64,000 bases of DNA from Photobacterium sp. GB-56 (GCF_003026105.1 NZ_PYNW01000017.1:1-64000); one strand, 5' to 3'. Shown: positions 26,305-37,417, numbered from the stretch's first letter. Notes: generated by a model from the letters alone, not told the origin. Numbers and translations: made by a program.

Positions 26305-26745
26305 ATGTTCAACAAAATTCTCGTGGTGTGCGTGGGTAATATTTGTCGCTCTCCTTCGGGTGAACGTATATTGCATAAAAAGTTACCGGCCAAACACATC
26401 GCTTCTGCGGGTATTGCAGCCCAAAAAAGTGGATTAGTTGGCAAGAGTGCTGATACGATAGCCTGTGAGGTGATGGAGCAATATGATGTGGATTTGTCTC
26501 ATCACCAAGCACAGCAGCTAACGCCTGAATTATGTTATGAATATGATTTAATTTTAGTGATGGAAAAAGGCCATATTGAAGCTGTGACCAATATTGCGCC
26601 TGAAGCACGAGGTAAAACTATGCTATTCGGGCAATGGATTGGTCAACGTGATATTCCTGATCCTTATCGGCAAAGTCGTGAAGCGTTTGAGCATTCATTA
26701 ATGTTAGTGGAACAAGCCTCACAAGCGTGGGTGGCTAAACTTTAA
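26305..26745 (+). CDS. wzb: Low-molecular-weight protein tyrosine phosphatase (Wzb-like)
   Basis: A 146-residue phosphatase of the class that dephosphorylates Wzc tyrosine kinases in capsule and exopolysaccharide systems. The P-loop is C9-VGNIC-R15-S and the general-acid Asp119 lies in DIPDPYR. It has a good ribosome site (GGAG) and lies just after the dehydratase terminator. No Wzc kinase or Wza export channel gene is found in this window, so its partner must be elsewhere or it is a remnant of a capsule locus. The phosphatase family is certain; the polysaccharide role is inferred from position. Confidence 0.88.
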   Translation: MFNKILVVCVGNICRSPSGERILHKKLPAKHIASAGIAAQKSGLVGKSADTIACEVMEQYDVDLSHHQAQQLTPELCYEYDLILVMEKGHIEAVTNIAPEARGKTMLFGQWIGQRDIPDPYRQSREAFEHSLMLVEQASQAWVAKL

Positions 26746-26922
26746 TCTTCCGTTTATAAATATGGTTTATTTATTGAGTCAGTAGTGCGTTATTTGCGTG
26801 TTACAAGATTGTTTTTCGTTGATTTCGTGAGCTTGATCCGATTCTAGTTGTTAATATTTCTATCATGGTAATGGCTCTGTCATTATCAAAAATTGGACGA
26901 AATATAAACACAAGGAATGTTC

Positions 26923-28296
26923 GTGGATATTATTCACCATGGAGCAAAAACTGGCGTAACAGGATCGTGCCATGAGTTAGTGATTGGTAATAGCAGCCTA
27001 TTAATTGATTGTGGTCTGTTTCAGGGTGCTGAAAATAAGAATAATAAGTTTGATATTGAATTCGATGTTAAACGTATTGAAGCGCTCTTGATCACTCATA
27101 GCCATATTGATCATATTGGTCGTATACCATGGTTACTTGCCGCTGGTTTTACCGGTCCAATTTATGCGACAGAAGCAACGGCAGCATTATTGCCATTAAT
27201 GCTTGAAGATGGTTTAAAAATCCAATTAGGTTTTAACTCTCAGCAATGTCAGCAATTTACACAACTTATTCAGCAAAAAATACGTCCTGTTCCTTATGAT
27301 TGTTGGGCGAAAGTCGTTTTATTAAATGGAGATAGTGTCTCTGTTCGCTTTCGTCAAGCCGGTCATATTCTAGGTTCTGCCTATATAGAAGTCGAGCTTC
27401 CAGAACAAAATACTGTAGTATTTAGTGGCGATCTCGGCCCTTGTAATACACCACTATTAACCGATCCTGTTTCTCCTGAAAAAGCCGATGTGCTTGTGAT
27501 TGAAAGTACTTATGGTGACAAAGCCCTACATGATACCCAGCAACGTGAAGCTCATTTGCGGAAAATTATAGAACATTCATTACAAGATGGCGGAGCAATT
27601 TTAATTCCTGCTTTTAGTGTAGGTCGTACACAAGAGCTATTATTTGATATTGAGAATATATTAGCCGATGTGTTAACAGGTTCTAGTCATGATAATACCT
27701 ATCGTCGTTGGAAATCATTGCCAGTGATCTTAGATTCACCATTGGCGTTGAAAGTGACGGAGCAATATCGCCATTTTCAAGAGTTATGGTCGAAAGAAGC
27801 AAAAGATCGTCGTTATATGGGGCGTCATCCTCTTTCTTTTGAACAGTGTATTACGATAGAAACACATCAAGATCATATCGAGTTAGTTAATCGTTTAAAG
27901 CATTCAGGGGAGCCCGCGATTATCGTTGCCGCAAGTGGAATGTGTGCAGGTGGTCGGATTGTTAACTATTTAGAAGCGTTATTATCAGACTCACGAACGG
28001 ATGTCATTTTTGCAGGGTATCAAGCAGAAGGAACACTGGGACGTGCGTTATGTGATGGCGATGAAGTGGTTGAAATACATAATCAAGCGATAGATGTTGG
28101 AGCTAATATTTATCAAATGTCTGGCTATTCGGCTCATGCTGCACAAGATGATTTAGTCAAGTTTGTTGCTGGGATCAATGAGGGTCCTACAGTGATCCGT
28201 GTTGTTCATGGTGATGTTGTTGCGCAAACACAACTGGCAAAATGTTTACAAGACTGTAAGCCCGAAGCCCATATCATTATTGCTGCTCATGAATAG
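26923..28296 (+). CDS. MBL-fold beta-CASP RNA exonuclease/specificity factor (YSH1 type)
   Basis: A predicted zinc-dependent ribonuclease of the metallo-beta-lactamase/beta-CASP group. The HxHxDH metal motif (HSHIDHIGR, about residue 59-67) and a later metal histidine in FRQAGHILGSAY are present, as are the beta-CASP segment with PAFSVGRTQELL and the C-terminal SGYSAHA. I place the start at GTG 26923 because AAGGA lies six bases before it; the ATG at 26917 abuts that AAGGA. It stands alone between wzb and the chitinase. Related proteins occur patchily in gammaproteobacteria, and the RNA target is unknown. It lacks an export signal, so it is cytoplasmic. Confidence 0.83.
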   Translation: MDIIHHGAKTGVTGSCHELVIGNSSLLIDCGLFQGAENKNNKFDIEFDVKRIEALLITHSHIDHIGRIPWLLAAGFTGPIYATEATAALLPLMLEDGLKIQLGFNSQQCQQFTQLIQQKIRPVPYDCWAKVVLLNGDSVSVRFRQAGHILGSAYIEVELPEQNTVVFSGDLGPCNTPLLTDPVSPEKADVLVIESTYGDKALHDTQQREAHLRKIIEHSLQDGGAILIPAFSVGRTQELLFDIENILADVLTGSSHDNTYRRWKSLPVILDSPLALKVTEQYRHFQELWSKEAKDRRYMGRHPLSFEQCITIETHQDHIELVNRLKHSGEPAIIVAASGMCAGGRIVNYLEALLSDSRTDVIFAGYQAEGTLGRALCDGDEVVEIHNQAIDVGANIYQMSGYSAHAAQDDLVKFVAGINEGPTVIRVVHGDVVAQTQLAKCLQDCKPEAHIIIAAHE

Positions 28297-28606
28297 CAAT
28301 ATGATTCAATAGTATTTCTAATGTCTTTATTTTGAGAGTGATTACGCTGTTTGCTCTCAATATAATAAGATGCTTTGTATTGAATAAAATTAATGGTTTA
28401 AATTTCATTTCAATTATAAATAAGAGCTGAATCTGAAAAATATCTAAAATTTAGTCTTTACGCTTTTTATTTATCCCTTCTTATCAATATTCAAACTAAG
28501 GTAGTCATTACTCTATATTGGCTTATTGTTATCTTAGCTGTTGTTCTGTTTTTATTGTGAAGCTAAAAGCATTAGCCGCTAGTTATAATGATAAATAAGG
28601 ACATTT
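28297..28606 (+). other. Intergenic region before chitinase gene
   Basis: A 310-bp AT-rich stretch without a credible gene. A TATAAT-like box at 28584-28589 lies very close to the start codon, with no matching -35. I see no clear CRP or other operator. Confidence 0.4.
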
Positions 28607-29905
28607 ATGAAAGCGATTTTACCTCTTACGATAGCCGCTCTATTAAGCTCTTCAGCAGTTGCCGCTGATTCTCCTGTTGTTGCGGGTTACTTTGCCGACT
28701 GGCAATACAATAATGAAGCTAATCCTTATACTGTTAAAGATATTCCTGCAGATAAGCTTACTCATGTTATTTATGCTTTTTTAAGCATGTGTGGTCCACA
28801 TCAAGGTGCGAGTGATGCGGTACAGAAACAAATTGAAGCTGCATGTCAGGGTAAAGAGCCTTTTAGTGCGGTGATAGTTGATCAAGTATCAGCATTACAG
28901 AAAGATTTTGGGCCGACGAAAGCTAAGGTTGCTTATAAAGGACATTTTGCTCAGCTTAAAGATTTAAAAAATGAAAAGCCGGAATTAAAAATATTGCCTT
29001 CTTTTGGTGGTTGGACAATGTCTGAACCTTTCCATGCAATGGCAAAAGATAAAGCATCGATTGAGCACTTTTCAAAATCAGCTGTTGAACTTATTGCTCA
29101 GTATGATTTTTTCGATGGTATTGATTTAGATTGGGAGTACCCAGGTGGTGGCGGTTTAACAACCTCTCCTTGGAATCCTGATACTAAATTATCGGATGGG
29201 CAGAAAGCATCAGAAAAAGAAGCGTATACCCATTTAGTTAAAACACTGCGTTCTGAGTTAGATAACTTAGAGAAGAAAACAGGGCGTGAATATGAGCTTT
29301 CTACTGCTGTTGGTGTAGGAAGTAAAGCAGAGTCAATTGATTGGGCTGCTGTTGCGCCGCACTTAACTAATATGTTTGCGATGACTTATGATTATTTAGG
29401 TGGCTGGGGGACACAAACAGGGCATTTAACGAATCTTCATGCAACGGATAATGGTTGGTGGGGAATGGGCACCGATGTCTTTGTGAATAAAATGATTTCT
29501 CTGGGGATCCCTGCTGATAAATTAGTTGTTGGTGCGGCATTTTATGGTAGAGGCTGGGAAGGAACCAAAGGATTTGATGGCAAAGTCATTCCGAAAGAGC
29601 TTTCTTCTACGCAAGGTGCAAGTTTTGGTACGTCAGCACAAGAGCCTGGTTACTTTATGTATTGGGACTTAAAACGTAACTATACAAAAGCACAAGGCTA
29701 TATCTCAGGTTATGACGAGAAAGCTGAGGCACCTTACTTGTGGAATGAAGAGAAACAAGTCTTTATTAGTTATGATGATTCACGCTCGGTAAAAGCCAAA
29801 GCTGATTGGGTGAAGAAAAACAAGCTTGCAGGTCTTTTTGTATGGGATTTATCTGGCGATGAAAATAATGAACTAATGAATGTTATGTCGGCAGAATTGA
29901 AGTAA
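28607..29905 (+). CDS. Secreted GH18 chitinase
   Basis: A 432-residue glycoside hydrolase family 18 enzyme. A signal peptide is obvious (MKAILPLTIA through the Ala-rich region, cleavage probably after AVA at about residue 19-20). The catalytic motif DGIDLDWE spans 170-177 with Glu177 as proton donor, and the SxGG strand motif (PSFGGW) is at 131-136. There is no carbohydrate-binding or chitin-binding domain; the protein is a single catalytic barrel with an inserted small domain. It has AAGGAC upstream. Chitin use is typical of Vibrionaceae. It stands alone, between the polysaccharide locus and mnmC, and shares a terminator region with mnmC. Confidence 0.95.
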   Translation: MKAILPLTIAALLSSSAVAADSPVVAGYFADWQYNNEANPYTVKDIPADKLTHVIYAFLSMCGPHQGASDAVQKQIEAACQGKEPFSAVIVDQVSALQKDFGPTKAKVAYKGHFAQLKDLKNEKPELKILPSFGGWTMSEPFHAMAKDKASIEHFSKSAVELIAQYDFFDGIDLDWEYPGGGGLTTSPWNPDTKLSDGQKASEKEAYTHLVKTLRSELDNLEKKTGREYELSTAVGVGSKAESIDWAAVAPHLTNMFAMTYDYLGGWGTQTGHLTNLHATDNGWWGMGTDVFVNKMISLGIPADKLVVGAAFYGRGWEGTKGFDGKVIPKELSSTQGASFGTSAQEPGYFMYWDLKRNYTKAQGYISGYDEKAEAPYLWNEEKQVFISYDDSRSVKAKADWVKKNKLAGLFVWDLSGDENNELMNVMSAELK

Positions 29906-29918
29906 CGGTAAAATAAAG

Positions 29919-29972
29919 AAAGCGCAATAAGTTATCCGCTAGTAATTAGAGGATAGTCATTGCGCTTTTTTA
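29919..29972. terminator. Bidirectional terminator, chitinase/mnmC
   Basis: A long interrupted stem with outer arms AAAGCGCAAT (29919-29928) and ATTGCGCTTT (29959-29968) and an inner paired part. A T run on the plus strand and an A run on the left suit both convergent genes. Confidence 0.85.
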
Positions 29973-29977
29973 TTAAT

Positions 29978-32035
29978 TTATAGTGCCTGAATTGCTTTGC
30001 CTTTAAGTAGCTTTCTAACCCACATGCGACCTGGGTGGAGCGCTCCAAGTACGTCAAGTGGTAGTGGTAGTGGGTCACCACAAATTTGCGATGCTAAGAG
30101 TTCACCGAGTAATGGTGCTGAGCTTAATCCACGAGAGCCTAAACCAACAATAGCAAAAAGATTGCTATAGATTGGGGCACCTTTCGCTGACGTTTGATTA
30201 TCTCTAAGATCATCGTATTGCTGTAATAAATCATCATAACGACAAACATTACCCACATACGGTAAGTGATCTCGTACTGCACAACGAATACCAACACGTG
30301 CTCTGTTGTGAACATCAAAGCCATCGATATCAATTTGTTTAGGCCACTCAACATTAGGTAAGCAGTTTACTAACCGTTGCTTGTTATCTTGTTGGTCGTT
30401 TTCATTAAAATTAAGATCAATATTACGACGATCGTAACTTGCTCCAATGCAGTGACTTTGGTTTTCTGGATTTATTGGAGTGAGATAGCCGTCATAACAA
30501 AGCACCGTTTTTAGCTCGCCCAGTGATGGGTTGGTCGGCACGTGGCTGACTTGCCCGCGTACAGAAGAAGCAGGGATCTGCTGGGTTTGAGGATATTGAT
30601 TAAAGCGGTGACCATTAGCCAAAATAACCGTGCTATGCCGCGTTTCACTACCATCTGTAAAAGTCAGTTGCCATTGAGTTTTGTTAACTTGTTCTAGCTG
30701 ACATAATTCTTTTTGTGTTTGTAGCGTCAGTTTCCCTTCATTAACGGCATGTTCAATTAACGCTGTGGTTAACTCTTTAGGTGATAGCCATCCGCCAAGT
30801 GGGTAATGAACACTTTCAAAACCGGTTTCAATACCCGTGATTTGTTTGGTTTGTTCCTTATCGAGATGATGAACAAGTTCAGATGCAAAACCACCATTGA
30901 TGATATTTGCGAGTTTATGGCTTGATTTATCATCCCACGCCAGTTGAGTTACGCCACACCAGTTATGACTAAAATCGCTGTGAATTGCGGCTTGCTCTAT
31001 AAGTTGTCGAGCATAGATAAAAGCGCTAGAGAAAAAACGGGATAACTTATCATTATTGCCATTCAATAGCGGGTAGACAGCGCCTTGTCGGTTGCCTGAT
31101 GCACCTTCAGCAAGTTCATTGTCAGCGCAATATAATGTGACATTTTGACCACGACGAAGCAAAGCCAGTGCGGTAGTTGCAGATGCGATACCACCACCAA
31201 TAATCGCAATATTTGCATTTGGCTCTGTCTGTGCTTCACGATTATACCAAGGCATAATATTCGTTTTATGCTGACGTTCAACAACGTGACCTACGATCAT
31301 GTCACGTTTAGTACCAAAGCCCTTGGTTTTGCGCATATCAAAACCGGCTTCTATTAACCCTCGACGAACAAAGCCCGCAGCGGTAAAGGTTGCTACGCTA
31401 CAATCTTTACGTGCCATTTTAACCATGCCGTTAAATAAGTTTTGATTCCACATTTCAGGGTTTTTGCTAGGGGCAAAACCATCAAGGAACCATGCATCGA
31501 CGATACCCTCATCGCCAACCCATACTTGAGGCATACAATCTTTGATATCACCAAACCAGAGGTCTAAGGTGATCATGCCATCTTCTAATACGATACGATG
31601 ACAGTCTGCAATAGCGGGTGGGTAATGAGCATGAAGCTGCTCTGCAAGCTCTGCAAGTTCAGGCCATGCTTGATGGGCTTTAATCAAATCTTGCTGAGTT
31701 ACCGGGAATTTTTCAAAGCTGATAAAGTGTAGCTCTGTGGTTGTGGCATCAGGATATTGAGAACGGTAATCTTTAAACGCTTTCCATACGGCTAAAAAGT
31801 TTAATCCGGTACCAAACCCTGTTTCTGCAATAACAAAACGACGTCGATCGCCGTCAATCCAGCGCTCAGGTAAGCCATTTTGCTTAATGAAAACATAGCG
31901 CGTTTCTTCTAATCCATTAACGTTGGAGAAGTAGACATCATCAAAGTTATTTGAGACGGGGGTTCCCACATCATTCCAATCAAGAACGGCATTTTCAATT
32001 TGTAAGGGGGATTTTTCTTGTTGTGAAGAAGACAA
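29978..32035 (-). CDS. mnmC: Bifunctional tRNA mnm5s2U synthesis protein MnmC
   Basis: Completes the mnm5(s2)U34 modification of tRNAs. The N-terminal SAM-dependent methyltransferase domain (MnmC2, first ~270 residues) contains [11 protein letters not shown]. The C-terminal FAD-dependent oxidase (MnmC1) starts with [18 protein letters not shown] and converts cmnm5U to nm5U. The start is uncertain: an in-frame TTG at 32062 has no ribosome site, whereas the TTG at 32035 has GAGG eight bases upstream and lies just before the conserved [15 protein letters not shown] region, so I chose the latter (685 residues). It is convergent with the chitinase and divergent from fabB, its usual enterobacterial neighbour. 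Confidence 0.92.
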   Translation of the reverse strand: MSSSQQEKSPLQIENAVLDWNDVGTPVSNNFDDVYFSNVNGLEETRYVFIKQNGLPERWIDGDRRRFVIAETGFGTGLNFLAVWKAFKDYRSQYPDATTTELHFISFEKFPVTQQDLIKAHQAWPELAELAEQLHAHYPPAIADCHRIVLEDGMITLDLWFGDIKDCMPQVWVGDEGIVDAWFLDGFAPSKNPEMWNQNLFNGMVKMARKDCSVATFTAAGFVRRGLIEAGFDMRKTKGFGTKRDMIVGHVVERQHKTNIMPWYNREAQTEPNANIAIIGGGIASATTALALLRRGQNVTLYCADNELAEGASGNRQGAVYPLLNGNNDKLSRFFSSAFIYARQLIEQAAIHSDFSHNWCGVTQLAWDDKSSHKLANIINGGFASELVHHLDKEQTKQITGIETGFESVHYPLGGWLSPKELTTALIEHAVNEGKLTLQTQKELCQLEQVNKTQWQLTFTDGSETRHSTVILANGHRFNQYPQTQQIPASSVRGQVSHVPTNPSLGELKTVLCYDGYLTPINPENQSHCIGASYDRRNIDLNFNENDQQDNKQRLVNCLPNVEWPKQIDIDGFDVHNRARVGIRCAVRDHLPYVGNVCRYDDLLQQYDDLRDNQTSAKGAPIYSNLFAIVGLGSRGLSSAPLLGELLASQICGDPLPLPLDVLGALHPGRMWVRKLLKGKAIQAL

Positions 32036-32062
32036 AAGGGAAACCTCTTTTATAACGGACAA

Positions 32063-32367
32063 ACGATTATGAAAAACTTGGTTTAAATATCACCACTTTT
32101 AGGCGTAATATAGAAAGAAATGGCAATTTTGAACCGATTGTACCCGAATATCAGGAAAGCTGACCACTTTTTACCACTAAAGCCGTTATAGTCGATAGCT
32201 CTGTTATCTCGGTATAACAAACGCCAAACCGCTTTAAGATATGATGTTCCGTTAAGACGGTAAAATTGCTGTTATGAACGCGCATCTTAAAGCCGTTTGG
32301 GAGAAAATCCACCGTAGAGAAAGTTCACGGTTAGGCTATATCCAATTAATTTTAGTAGGAAGTCATC
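32063..32367. other. mnmC-fabB divergent intergenic region
   Basis: About 300 bp with no gene. It must hold the mnmC and fabB promoters. I could not find a convincing FadR or FabR operator by eye. Confidence 0.4.
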
Positions 32368-33582
32368 ATGAAACGAGCCGTAATTACAGGCATGGGCATT
32401 GTATCTAGTATTGGTAACAACGTTGCAGAAGTACTAGAGTCATTGAAAACAGGCAAGTCAGGCATTAATTTTTCTGAGCAGTTTGCTGAAATGAAACTAC
32501 GTTCAAATGTTTGGGGTGATTTGAAAATTAACCCAGCAGAACATATTGATCGTAAAAAAATGCGTTTCATGGGTGACGCTGCAGCTTTTGCTTACCTATC
32601 AATGGAACAAGCGGTTGCCGATTCAGGCTTAGCTGAAGATCAAGTTTCTAATGAGCGTACTGGTCTTGTGGCAGGTTCAGGTGGCGCGTCTTCGCATAAC
32701 CAATACATTGCAGTTGATACGCTACGTGAAAAAGGCGTGAAACGTGTGGGTCCTTACATGGTACCCCGTACAATGTCTTCAACGGTTTCTGCGTGTTTAG
32801 CTACACCGTTTAAGATCCGTGGTGTTAACTACACCATGAGCTCTGCATGTGCAACATCTGCACACTGTATTGGTCACGCATTAGAGCTAATTCAACTGGG
32901 CAAACAAGACGTTGTTTTTGCCGGTGGTGGTGAAGAGCTCGATTGGTCATTAACGATGATGTTTGACGCAATGGGCGCACTATCAACCAAGTATAATGAT
33001 GATCCATCAAAAGCATCACGTACTTATGATGCTGATCGCGATGGTTTCGTGATTTCTGGTGGTGGCGGTATGGTTGTGGTTGAAGAGCTAGAACACGCAC
33101 TAGCACGTGGCGCAAAAATCTACGGTGAGATCGTCGGTTATGGCGCAACATCTGATGGTTACGATATGGTTGCACCTTCAGGTGAAGGCGCAGTTCGTTG
33201 TATGAAGATGGCGATGCAAGATCTAGATGCGCCTGTTGACTATATCAATACTCACGGTACATCAACGCCTGTTGGTGATGTGAAAGAGTTAGGTGCAATC
33301 CAAGAGCTATTTGGCGAAAACAGCCCTGCAATTTCTGCAACAAAAGCCATGACGGGTCACGCATTGGGTGCGGCGGGTGTGCACGAAGCGATTTATTCAA
33401 CATTGATGTTAGAGCACGGTTTTGTTGCACCAAGCATCAATATTGATAACCTAGACGAAGCAGCACAAGGTCTTGATATTGTGACTGAGAAGCGTGATGT
33501 TGAACTGAAGACGGTAATGTCTAACAGCTTTGGTTTTGGTGGTACTAACGCAACACTAGTGATTAAAAAATACGAAGCGTAA
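32368..33582 (+). CDS. fabB: 3-oxoacyl-ACP synthase I (KAS I)
   Basis: Condensing enzyme of type II fatty acid synthesis, needed to elongate unsaturated acyl chains. It is 404 residues like E. coli FabB. The catalytic Cys161 lies in [10 protein letters not shown], and the two active-site histidines are in THGTSTP and TGHALGAAG. The start follows TAGGAAGTCATC. It is divergently transcribed from mnmC, as in E. coli, and is followed by a strong terminator. Regulation by fatty acid sensors is known for the family but no operator is visible here. Confidence 0.97.
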   Translation: MKRAVITGMGIVSSIGNNVAEVLESLKTGKSGINFSEQFAEMKLRSNVWGDLKINPAEHIDRKKMRFMGDAAAFAYLSMEQAVADSGLAEDQVSNERTGLVAGSGGASSHNQYIAVDTLREKGVKRVGPYMVPRTMSSTVSACLATPFKIRGVNYTMSSACATSAHCIGHALELIQLGKQDVVFAGGGEELDWSLTMMFDAMGALSTKYNDDPSKASRTYDADRDGFVISGGGGMVVVEELEHALARGAKIYGEIVGYGATSDGYDMVAPSGEGAVRCMKMAMQDLDAPVDYINTHGTSTPVGDVKELGAIQELFGENSPAISATKAMTGHALGAAGVHEAIYSTLMLEHGFVAPSINIDNLDEAAQGLDIVTEKRDVELKTVMSNSFGFGGTNATLVIKKYEA

Positions 33583-33625
33583 ATAAACTAGATTAAGATT
33601 AATTCTAGTATTTATAAAAATGGAA

Positions 33626-33659
33626 AAGAGCCATAAAGTAATTTATGGCTCTTTTTTTT
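33626..33659 (+). terminator. Rho-independent terminator after fabB
   Basis: A perfect 12-bp stem AAGAGCCATAAA (33626-33637) with complement 33642-33653, 4-nt loop, long T run. Confidence 0.93.
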
Positions 33660-33796
33660 AACTATATGCCAACATTGAAGAATTATTAACATGTCTAGAT
33701 TGTGACTTTGTTCTTTTAGTCTATTTTCAGTTAAACTAATAGCCAGTTAGCAAGGATAATAGTAGCTACTTGCACATTAGTTTACTGAGGTTAAGT

Positions 33797-34963
33797 ATGA
33801 AAATTACAGTTGTGGGTACAGGTTATGTAGGCCTGTCAAATGCAGTGCTTTTAGCTCAACACAATGAAGTTGTTGCATTAGACATCGTTGAGGAAAAGGT
33901 TTCATTAATCAATCAAGGGTTATCCCCAATTGTTGATAAGGAAATTGAAGATTTTTTAAAAAATAAGGATTTGAATCTTAATGCGACAGCTGATGCATCA
34001 CATGCTTATGATGGCGCTGAGTTTGTTATTATAGCGACCCCTACCGATTATGATCCTATCACTAATTACTTTAACACCAGCTCTGTAGAAGCCGTTATTA
34101 AAGATGTGAACGAGAAAAATCCATCAGCGATTATGGTAATTAAATCAACTGTACCTGTTGGATATACAGAAAGTATTAAAAAGCAGTTCGGCATTACAAA
34201 TATTATGTTCTCGCCAGAGTTTTTACGTGAAGGTCGTGCACTGTACGATAATTTACATCCTTCTCGTATTATTGTCGGTGAACGTTCTGAGCGAGCTGAG
34301 ATCTTTGCTGGACTATTAAAACAAGGTGCAGAGAAACAAGATATTGCCGTTTTATTTACAGATTCTACAGAAGCAGAAGCGGTAAAATTATTTTCCAATA
34401 CTTACCTTGCGATGCGTGTGGCTTATTTTAATGAACTTGATAGCTATGCAGAAGCATTAGGCTTAGATAGTCGTCAGATTATCGAAGGCGTAGGCTTAGA
34501 CCCTCGCATTGGCAATCATTATAATAATCCATCTTTTGGTTATGGCGGTTACTGCTTACCGAAAGATACTAAGCAATTACGCGCGAATTACCGTGATGTA
34601 CCGAATAACATTATTGGTGCGATTGTGGATGCGAATACCACACGTAAAGATTTCATTGCTGATTCAATTATTGCTAAACAGCCTAAAGTTGTAGGCGTTT
34701 ATCGCTTAATTATGAAATCAGGATCTGATAATTTCCGCGCATCCAGTATTCAAGGCATCATGAAACGCATAAAAGCCAAAGGCATTGAAGTGGTGGTGTT
34801 TGAACCGGTACTGGAAGAAGATGAATTCTTTAATTCTAAAGTCATCAAAGATCTTGATGTATTTAAAGCGATGTCTGATGTGATTGTTTCGAACCGTATG
34901 GCGGTTGAACTTCAAGATGTACAAGAAAAAGTATATACCCGAGATTTATTCGGGGCTGATTAA
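33797..34963 (+). CDS. ugd: UDP-glucose 6-dehydrogenase
   Basis: Oxidises UDP-glucose to UDP-glucuronate with two NAD. It is 388 residues from the ATG at 33797, which has TGAGG nearby, the same length as E. coli Ugd. The Rossmann motif VGTGYVG is at the N-terminus and the catalytic Cys253 is in [11 protein letters not shown]. It is of the short UGD type. It lies between fabB and pdxB, a place where E. coli has no ugd. UDP-glucuronate feeds capsule, O-antigen and lipid A aminoarabinose synthesis. No gene in the 15-26 kb locus obviously requires it, but a glycosyltransferase may use it. Confidence 0.93.
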   Translation: MKITVVGTGYVGLSNAVLLAQHNEVVALDIVEEKVSLINQGLSPIVDKEIEDFLKNKDLNLNATADASHAYDGAEFVIIATPTDYDPITNYFNTSSVEAVIKDVNEKNPSAIMVIKSTVPVGYTESIKKQFGITNIMFSPEFLREGRALYDNLHPSRIIVGERSERAEIFAGLLKQGAEKQDIAVLFTDSTEAEAVKLFSNTYLAMRVAYFNELDSYAEALGLDSRQIIEGVGLDPRIGNHYNNPSFGYGGYCLPKDTKQLRANYRDVPNNIIGAIVDANTTRKDFIADSIIAKQPKVVGVYRLIMKSGSDNFRASSIQGIMKRIKAKGIEVVVFEPVLEEDEFFNSKVIKDLDVFKAMSDVIVSNRMAVELQDVQEKVYTRDLFGAD

Positions 34964-34982
34964 GTAAAGCAGGGAAGCTGAA

Positions 34983-36158
34983 ATGAAAATCCTTATTGAT
35001 GAAAATATGCCGTATGCGTTGGCGTTGTTTAGTGAGCTTGGTGAGGTCATCGCCAAACCAGGTCGAAATTTAACGGCTGATGATTTGGTAGGGATTGATG
35101 CCCTGATGATCCGCTCGGTGACGAAAGTTAATAACAGTCTGTTAGAAAAAGCCGATAAGTTAAAATTTGTGGGAACTGCAACAGCAGGACAAGATCATGT
35201 TGATCAACCGCTATTAGCTGAGCGTGGTATTACTTTCACTGCAGCACCAGGCTGTAACAAAGTGGGTGTTGCCGAGTACGTACTGAGTAGCTTAATGGTA
35301 TTAGGGCAGCAACAAGGCTTTTCTATTTTTGATCGCACTGTTGGGATTATTGGTGCTGGTAATGTTGGCTCATATTTGGCGAAATGTTTAGATGCATTAG
35401 GTATTCGTTACCTGCTTAACGATCCGTTAAAGCAAGCGCAAGGCGATGAACGTCAATTTGATTCAGTTGAAACGCTACTTGCTGAGTGTGATGTCATCAC
35501 AACCCATACCCCGTTAACTCGCTATGTCGAGTTTCCAACTCATCACTTAGTCAACGACGCTTTTCTAAATGCATTAAAACCCAATGCTATTTTAATTAAT
35601 GCGGCACGTGGTCCTATTGTTGATAATAGTGCTTTAAAAGCGGCCTTAGTGGCTTCTCATAATGGTACAGGGAAGGCACTTACAGCAGTACTTGATGTGT
35701 TTGAGCAAGAGCCATTGGTGGATTTAGAGCTACTACCGTATTTAGCTTTTGCGACACCGCATGTGGCTGGATATGGGCTTGAAGGTAAAGCGCGTGGAAC
35801 AACCATGGTTTTCAACCGCTTTTGTGAGTTTCTAGGTGTTGATAAGCAGGTAGATGCGAGTGAACTATTGCCTGTTGCGCCAATTCCTCAAGTTGAATTA
35901 AGTCGTCAATGGGACGAGGCAAGTTTATTTAGCCTTACCCAATTGGTGTATGATGTACGTAAAGATGACGGTATGTTCCGTCGTCAAATGCAGCTAGCTG
36001 GTGACGATAACAGCAGAATGGCCACTGCTTTTGATATGATGCGAAAAAACTACTGGGATCGCCGTGAATATAGTGCAATTACAGTAGCAGGCAAGGCCGA
36101 TTTTGAGGTAGAGTCGCTGGCTAAATTAGGTTTTACAGTAGTAGAGGTCACTCAATGA
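34983..36158 (+). CDS. pdxB: Erythronate-4-phosphate dehydrogenase
   Basis: Second step of DXP-independent pyridoxal phosphate synthesis, oxidising 4-phosphoerythronate. It is a 391-residue D-2-hydroxyacid dehydrogenase. The NAD motif [12 protein letters not shown] is at about 118-129, the catalytic His is in ATPHVAGYG, and the C-terminal PdxB dimerisation domain is present. The gene starts 19 bases after ugd and overlaps usg by four bases (ATGA), so the three may be co-transcribed. The pdxB-usg-truA order matches E. coli. Confidence 0.96.
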   Translation: MKILIDENMPYALALFSELGEVIAKPGRNLTADDLVGIDALMIRSVTKVNNSLLEKADKLKFVGTATAGQDHVDQPLLAERGITFTAAPGCNKVGVAEYVLSSLMVLGQQQGFSIFDRTVGIIGAGNVGSYLAKCLDALGIRYLLNDPLKQAQGDERQFDSVETLLAECDVITTHTPLTRYVEFPTHHLVNDAFLNALKPNAILINAARGPIVDNSALKAALVASHNGTGKALTAVLDVFEQEPLVDLELLPYLAFATPHVAGYGLEGKARGTTMVFNRFCEFLGVDKQVDASELLPVAPIPQVELSRQWDEASLFSLTQLVYDVRKDDGMFRRQMQLAGDDNSRMATAFDMMRKNYWDRREYSAITVAGKADFEVESLAKLGFTVVEVTQ

Positions 36159-37168
36159 GTCAGGAATATGATATCGCAATACTAGGCGCAACAGGTGCTG
36201 TCGGCGAAGCTATGGTCGAGGTGCTAGAAGAGCGTAATTTTCCTGTTCGCAATCTTTACTTGCTGGCAAGTGATCGTAGCTCTGGCAAAGTGTTACGTTT
36301 TAAAGGTAAATCAATCCGTGTGAAGAACGTGGAAGATTTCGATTGGGGCCAAGTTCAAATTGCTTTGTTTTCAGCAGGCGCTGAAGCATCACGTCATTGG
36401 GCGCCTATTGCCACAGATTTTGGTGTAGTGGTTATCGATAACACATCTGAATTCCGTTATGAGTATGATGTTCCGTTAGTGATCCCTGAAGTAAACCCTG
36501 AAGCGATTGCTGATTACCGCAACCGTAATATTATTGCAAATCCCAATTGCTCTACGATTCAAATGTTAGTTGCTCTTAAGCCAATTCAAGATGCTTATGG
36601 TATTGATCGTATTAATGTTGCGACTTATCAATCGGTATCTGGCTCTGGTCGTAAGGGAATTGATGAGCTTGCCGGTCAAACAGCAAAATTGCTAAATGGT
36701 TTGCCAGCTGAAAACAGTGCTTATGACAAGCAAATTGCATTTAACTGCATACCTCATATCGATGAGTTTATGGATAACGGTTACACCAAAGAAGAAATGA
36801 AAATGGTGTGGGAAACACAAAAAATTCTTGGCGACTCAAGTATTCGTGTTAACCCAACTTGTGTGCGTGTTTCTGCTTTCTTTGGTCATGCAGAAGCGGT
36901 TCATGTTGAAACGCATCAACCTGTTGTTATCGAAGATGCAATTAATCTACTTGAAAATACTGATGGTATTGAAGTCTTCCATGGTACTGATTACCCAACA
37001 CAGGTAACAGATTCAGTAGGTAAAGATCACGTGATGGTAGGTCGCATCCGTGAAGATATTAGTCACCCATGTGGTCTGAATATGTGGGTTGTAGCTGATA
37101 ACGTTCGTAAAGGTGCGGCAACAAATAGTATTCAGATTGCTGAAAAGCTAATTGAAGAATATTTGTAA
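36155..37168 (+). CDS. usg: USG-1-type aspartate-semialdehyde dehydrogenase homologue
   Basis: A 337-residue protein of the aspartate-semialdehyde dehydrogenase family, orthologous by position to E. coli Usg. The NADP motif [16 protein letters not shown] is at the N-terminus. The NPNCSTIQM segment retains the family's catalytic cysteine, so unlike the most divergent Usg proteins it may be enzymatically active. It overlaps pdxB by four bases. Whether it is the organism's true Asd or a second copy cannot be told from the window. Confidence 0.85.
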   Translation: MSQEYDIAILGATGAVGEAMVEVLEERNFPVRNLYLLASDRSSGKVLRFKGKSIRVKNVEDFDWGQVQIALFSAGAEASRHWAPIATDFGVVVIDNTSEFRYEYDVPLVIPEVNPEAIADYRNRNIIANPNCSTIQMLVALKPIQDAYGIDRINVATYQSVSGSGRKGIDELAGQTAKLLNGLPAENSAYDKQIAFNCIPHIDEFMDNGYTKEEMKMVWETQKILGDSSIRVNPTCVRVSAFFGHAEAVHVETHQPVVIEDAINLLENTDGIEVFHGTDYPTQVTDSVGKDHVMVGRIREDISHPCGLNMWVVADNVRKGAATNSIQIAEKLIEEYL

Positions 37169-37179
37169 AAGAAATAAAA

Positions 37180-37207
37180 AAAGGAGCAAGAGATTGCTCC
37201 TTTCTCA
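37180..37207 (+). terminator. Terminator-like hairpin after usg
   Basis: A perfect 10-bp stem AAAGGAGCAA (37180-37189), loop GAGA, complement 37194-37203. The T tail is interrupted, so it may be only partly efficient. Confidence 0.75.
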
Positions 37208-37417
37208 TTTCCATGATCTTGCTGGTAAAACCCTAAGTAGTCACTTGACATACATCGTCAGCTAGCAAAAATTAGCCATAACAACCTTAAGATTTTCTTT
37301 ATGTTGTCGTTATATGTGTAGTTTGTAGAACATATAAGCAACTCGTATTGTTTCGAAATGCGTTCATTGAATTAACGTTTTCGGCTTATTTATCTCTGCC
37401 AGAGAGGAACGCAGGCA

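Noticed and set aside
15034-26745. Insertion sequences or transposase remnants at the borders of the polysaccharide locus
   Set aside because: I looked for transposase fragments and terminal inverted repeats on both sides and saw none.
32063-32367. FadR/FabR operator upstream of fabB
   Set aside because: A CTGACCACTT-like stretch is vaguely similar to a half-site, but the match is too weak to report.
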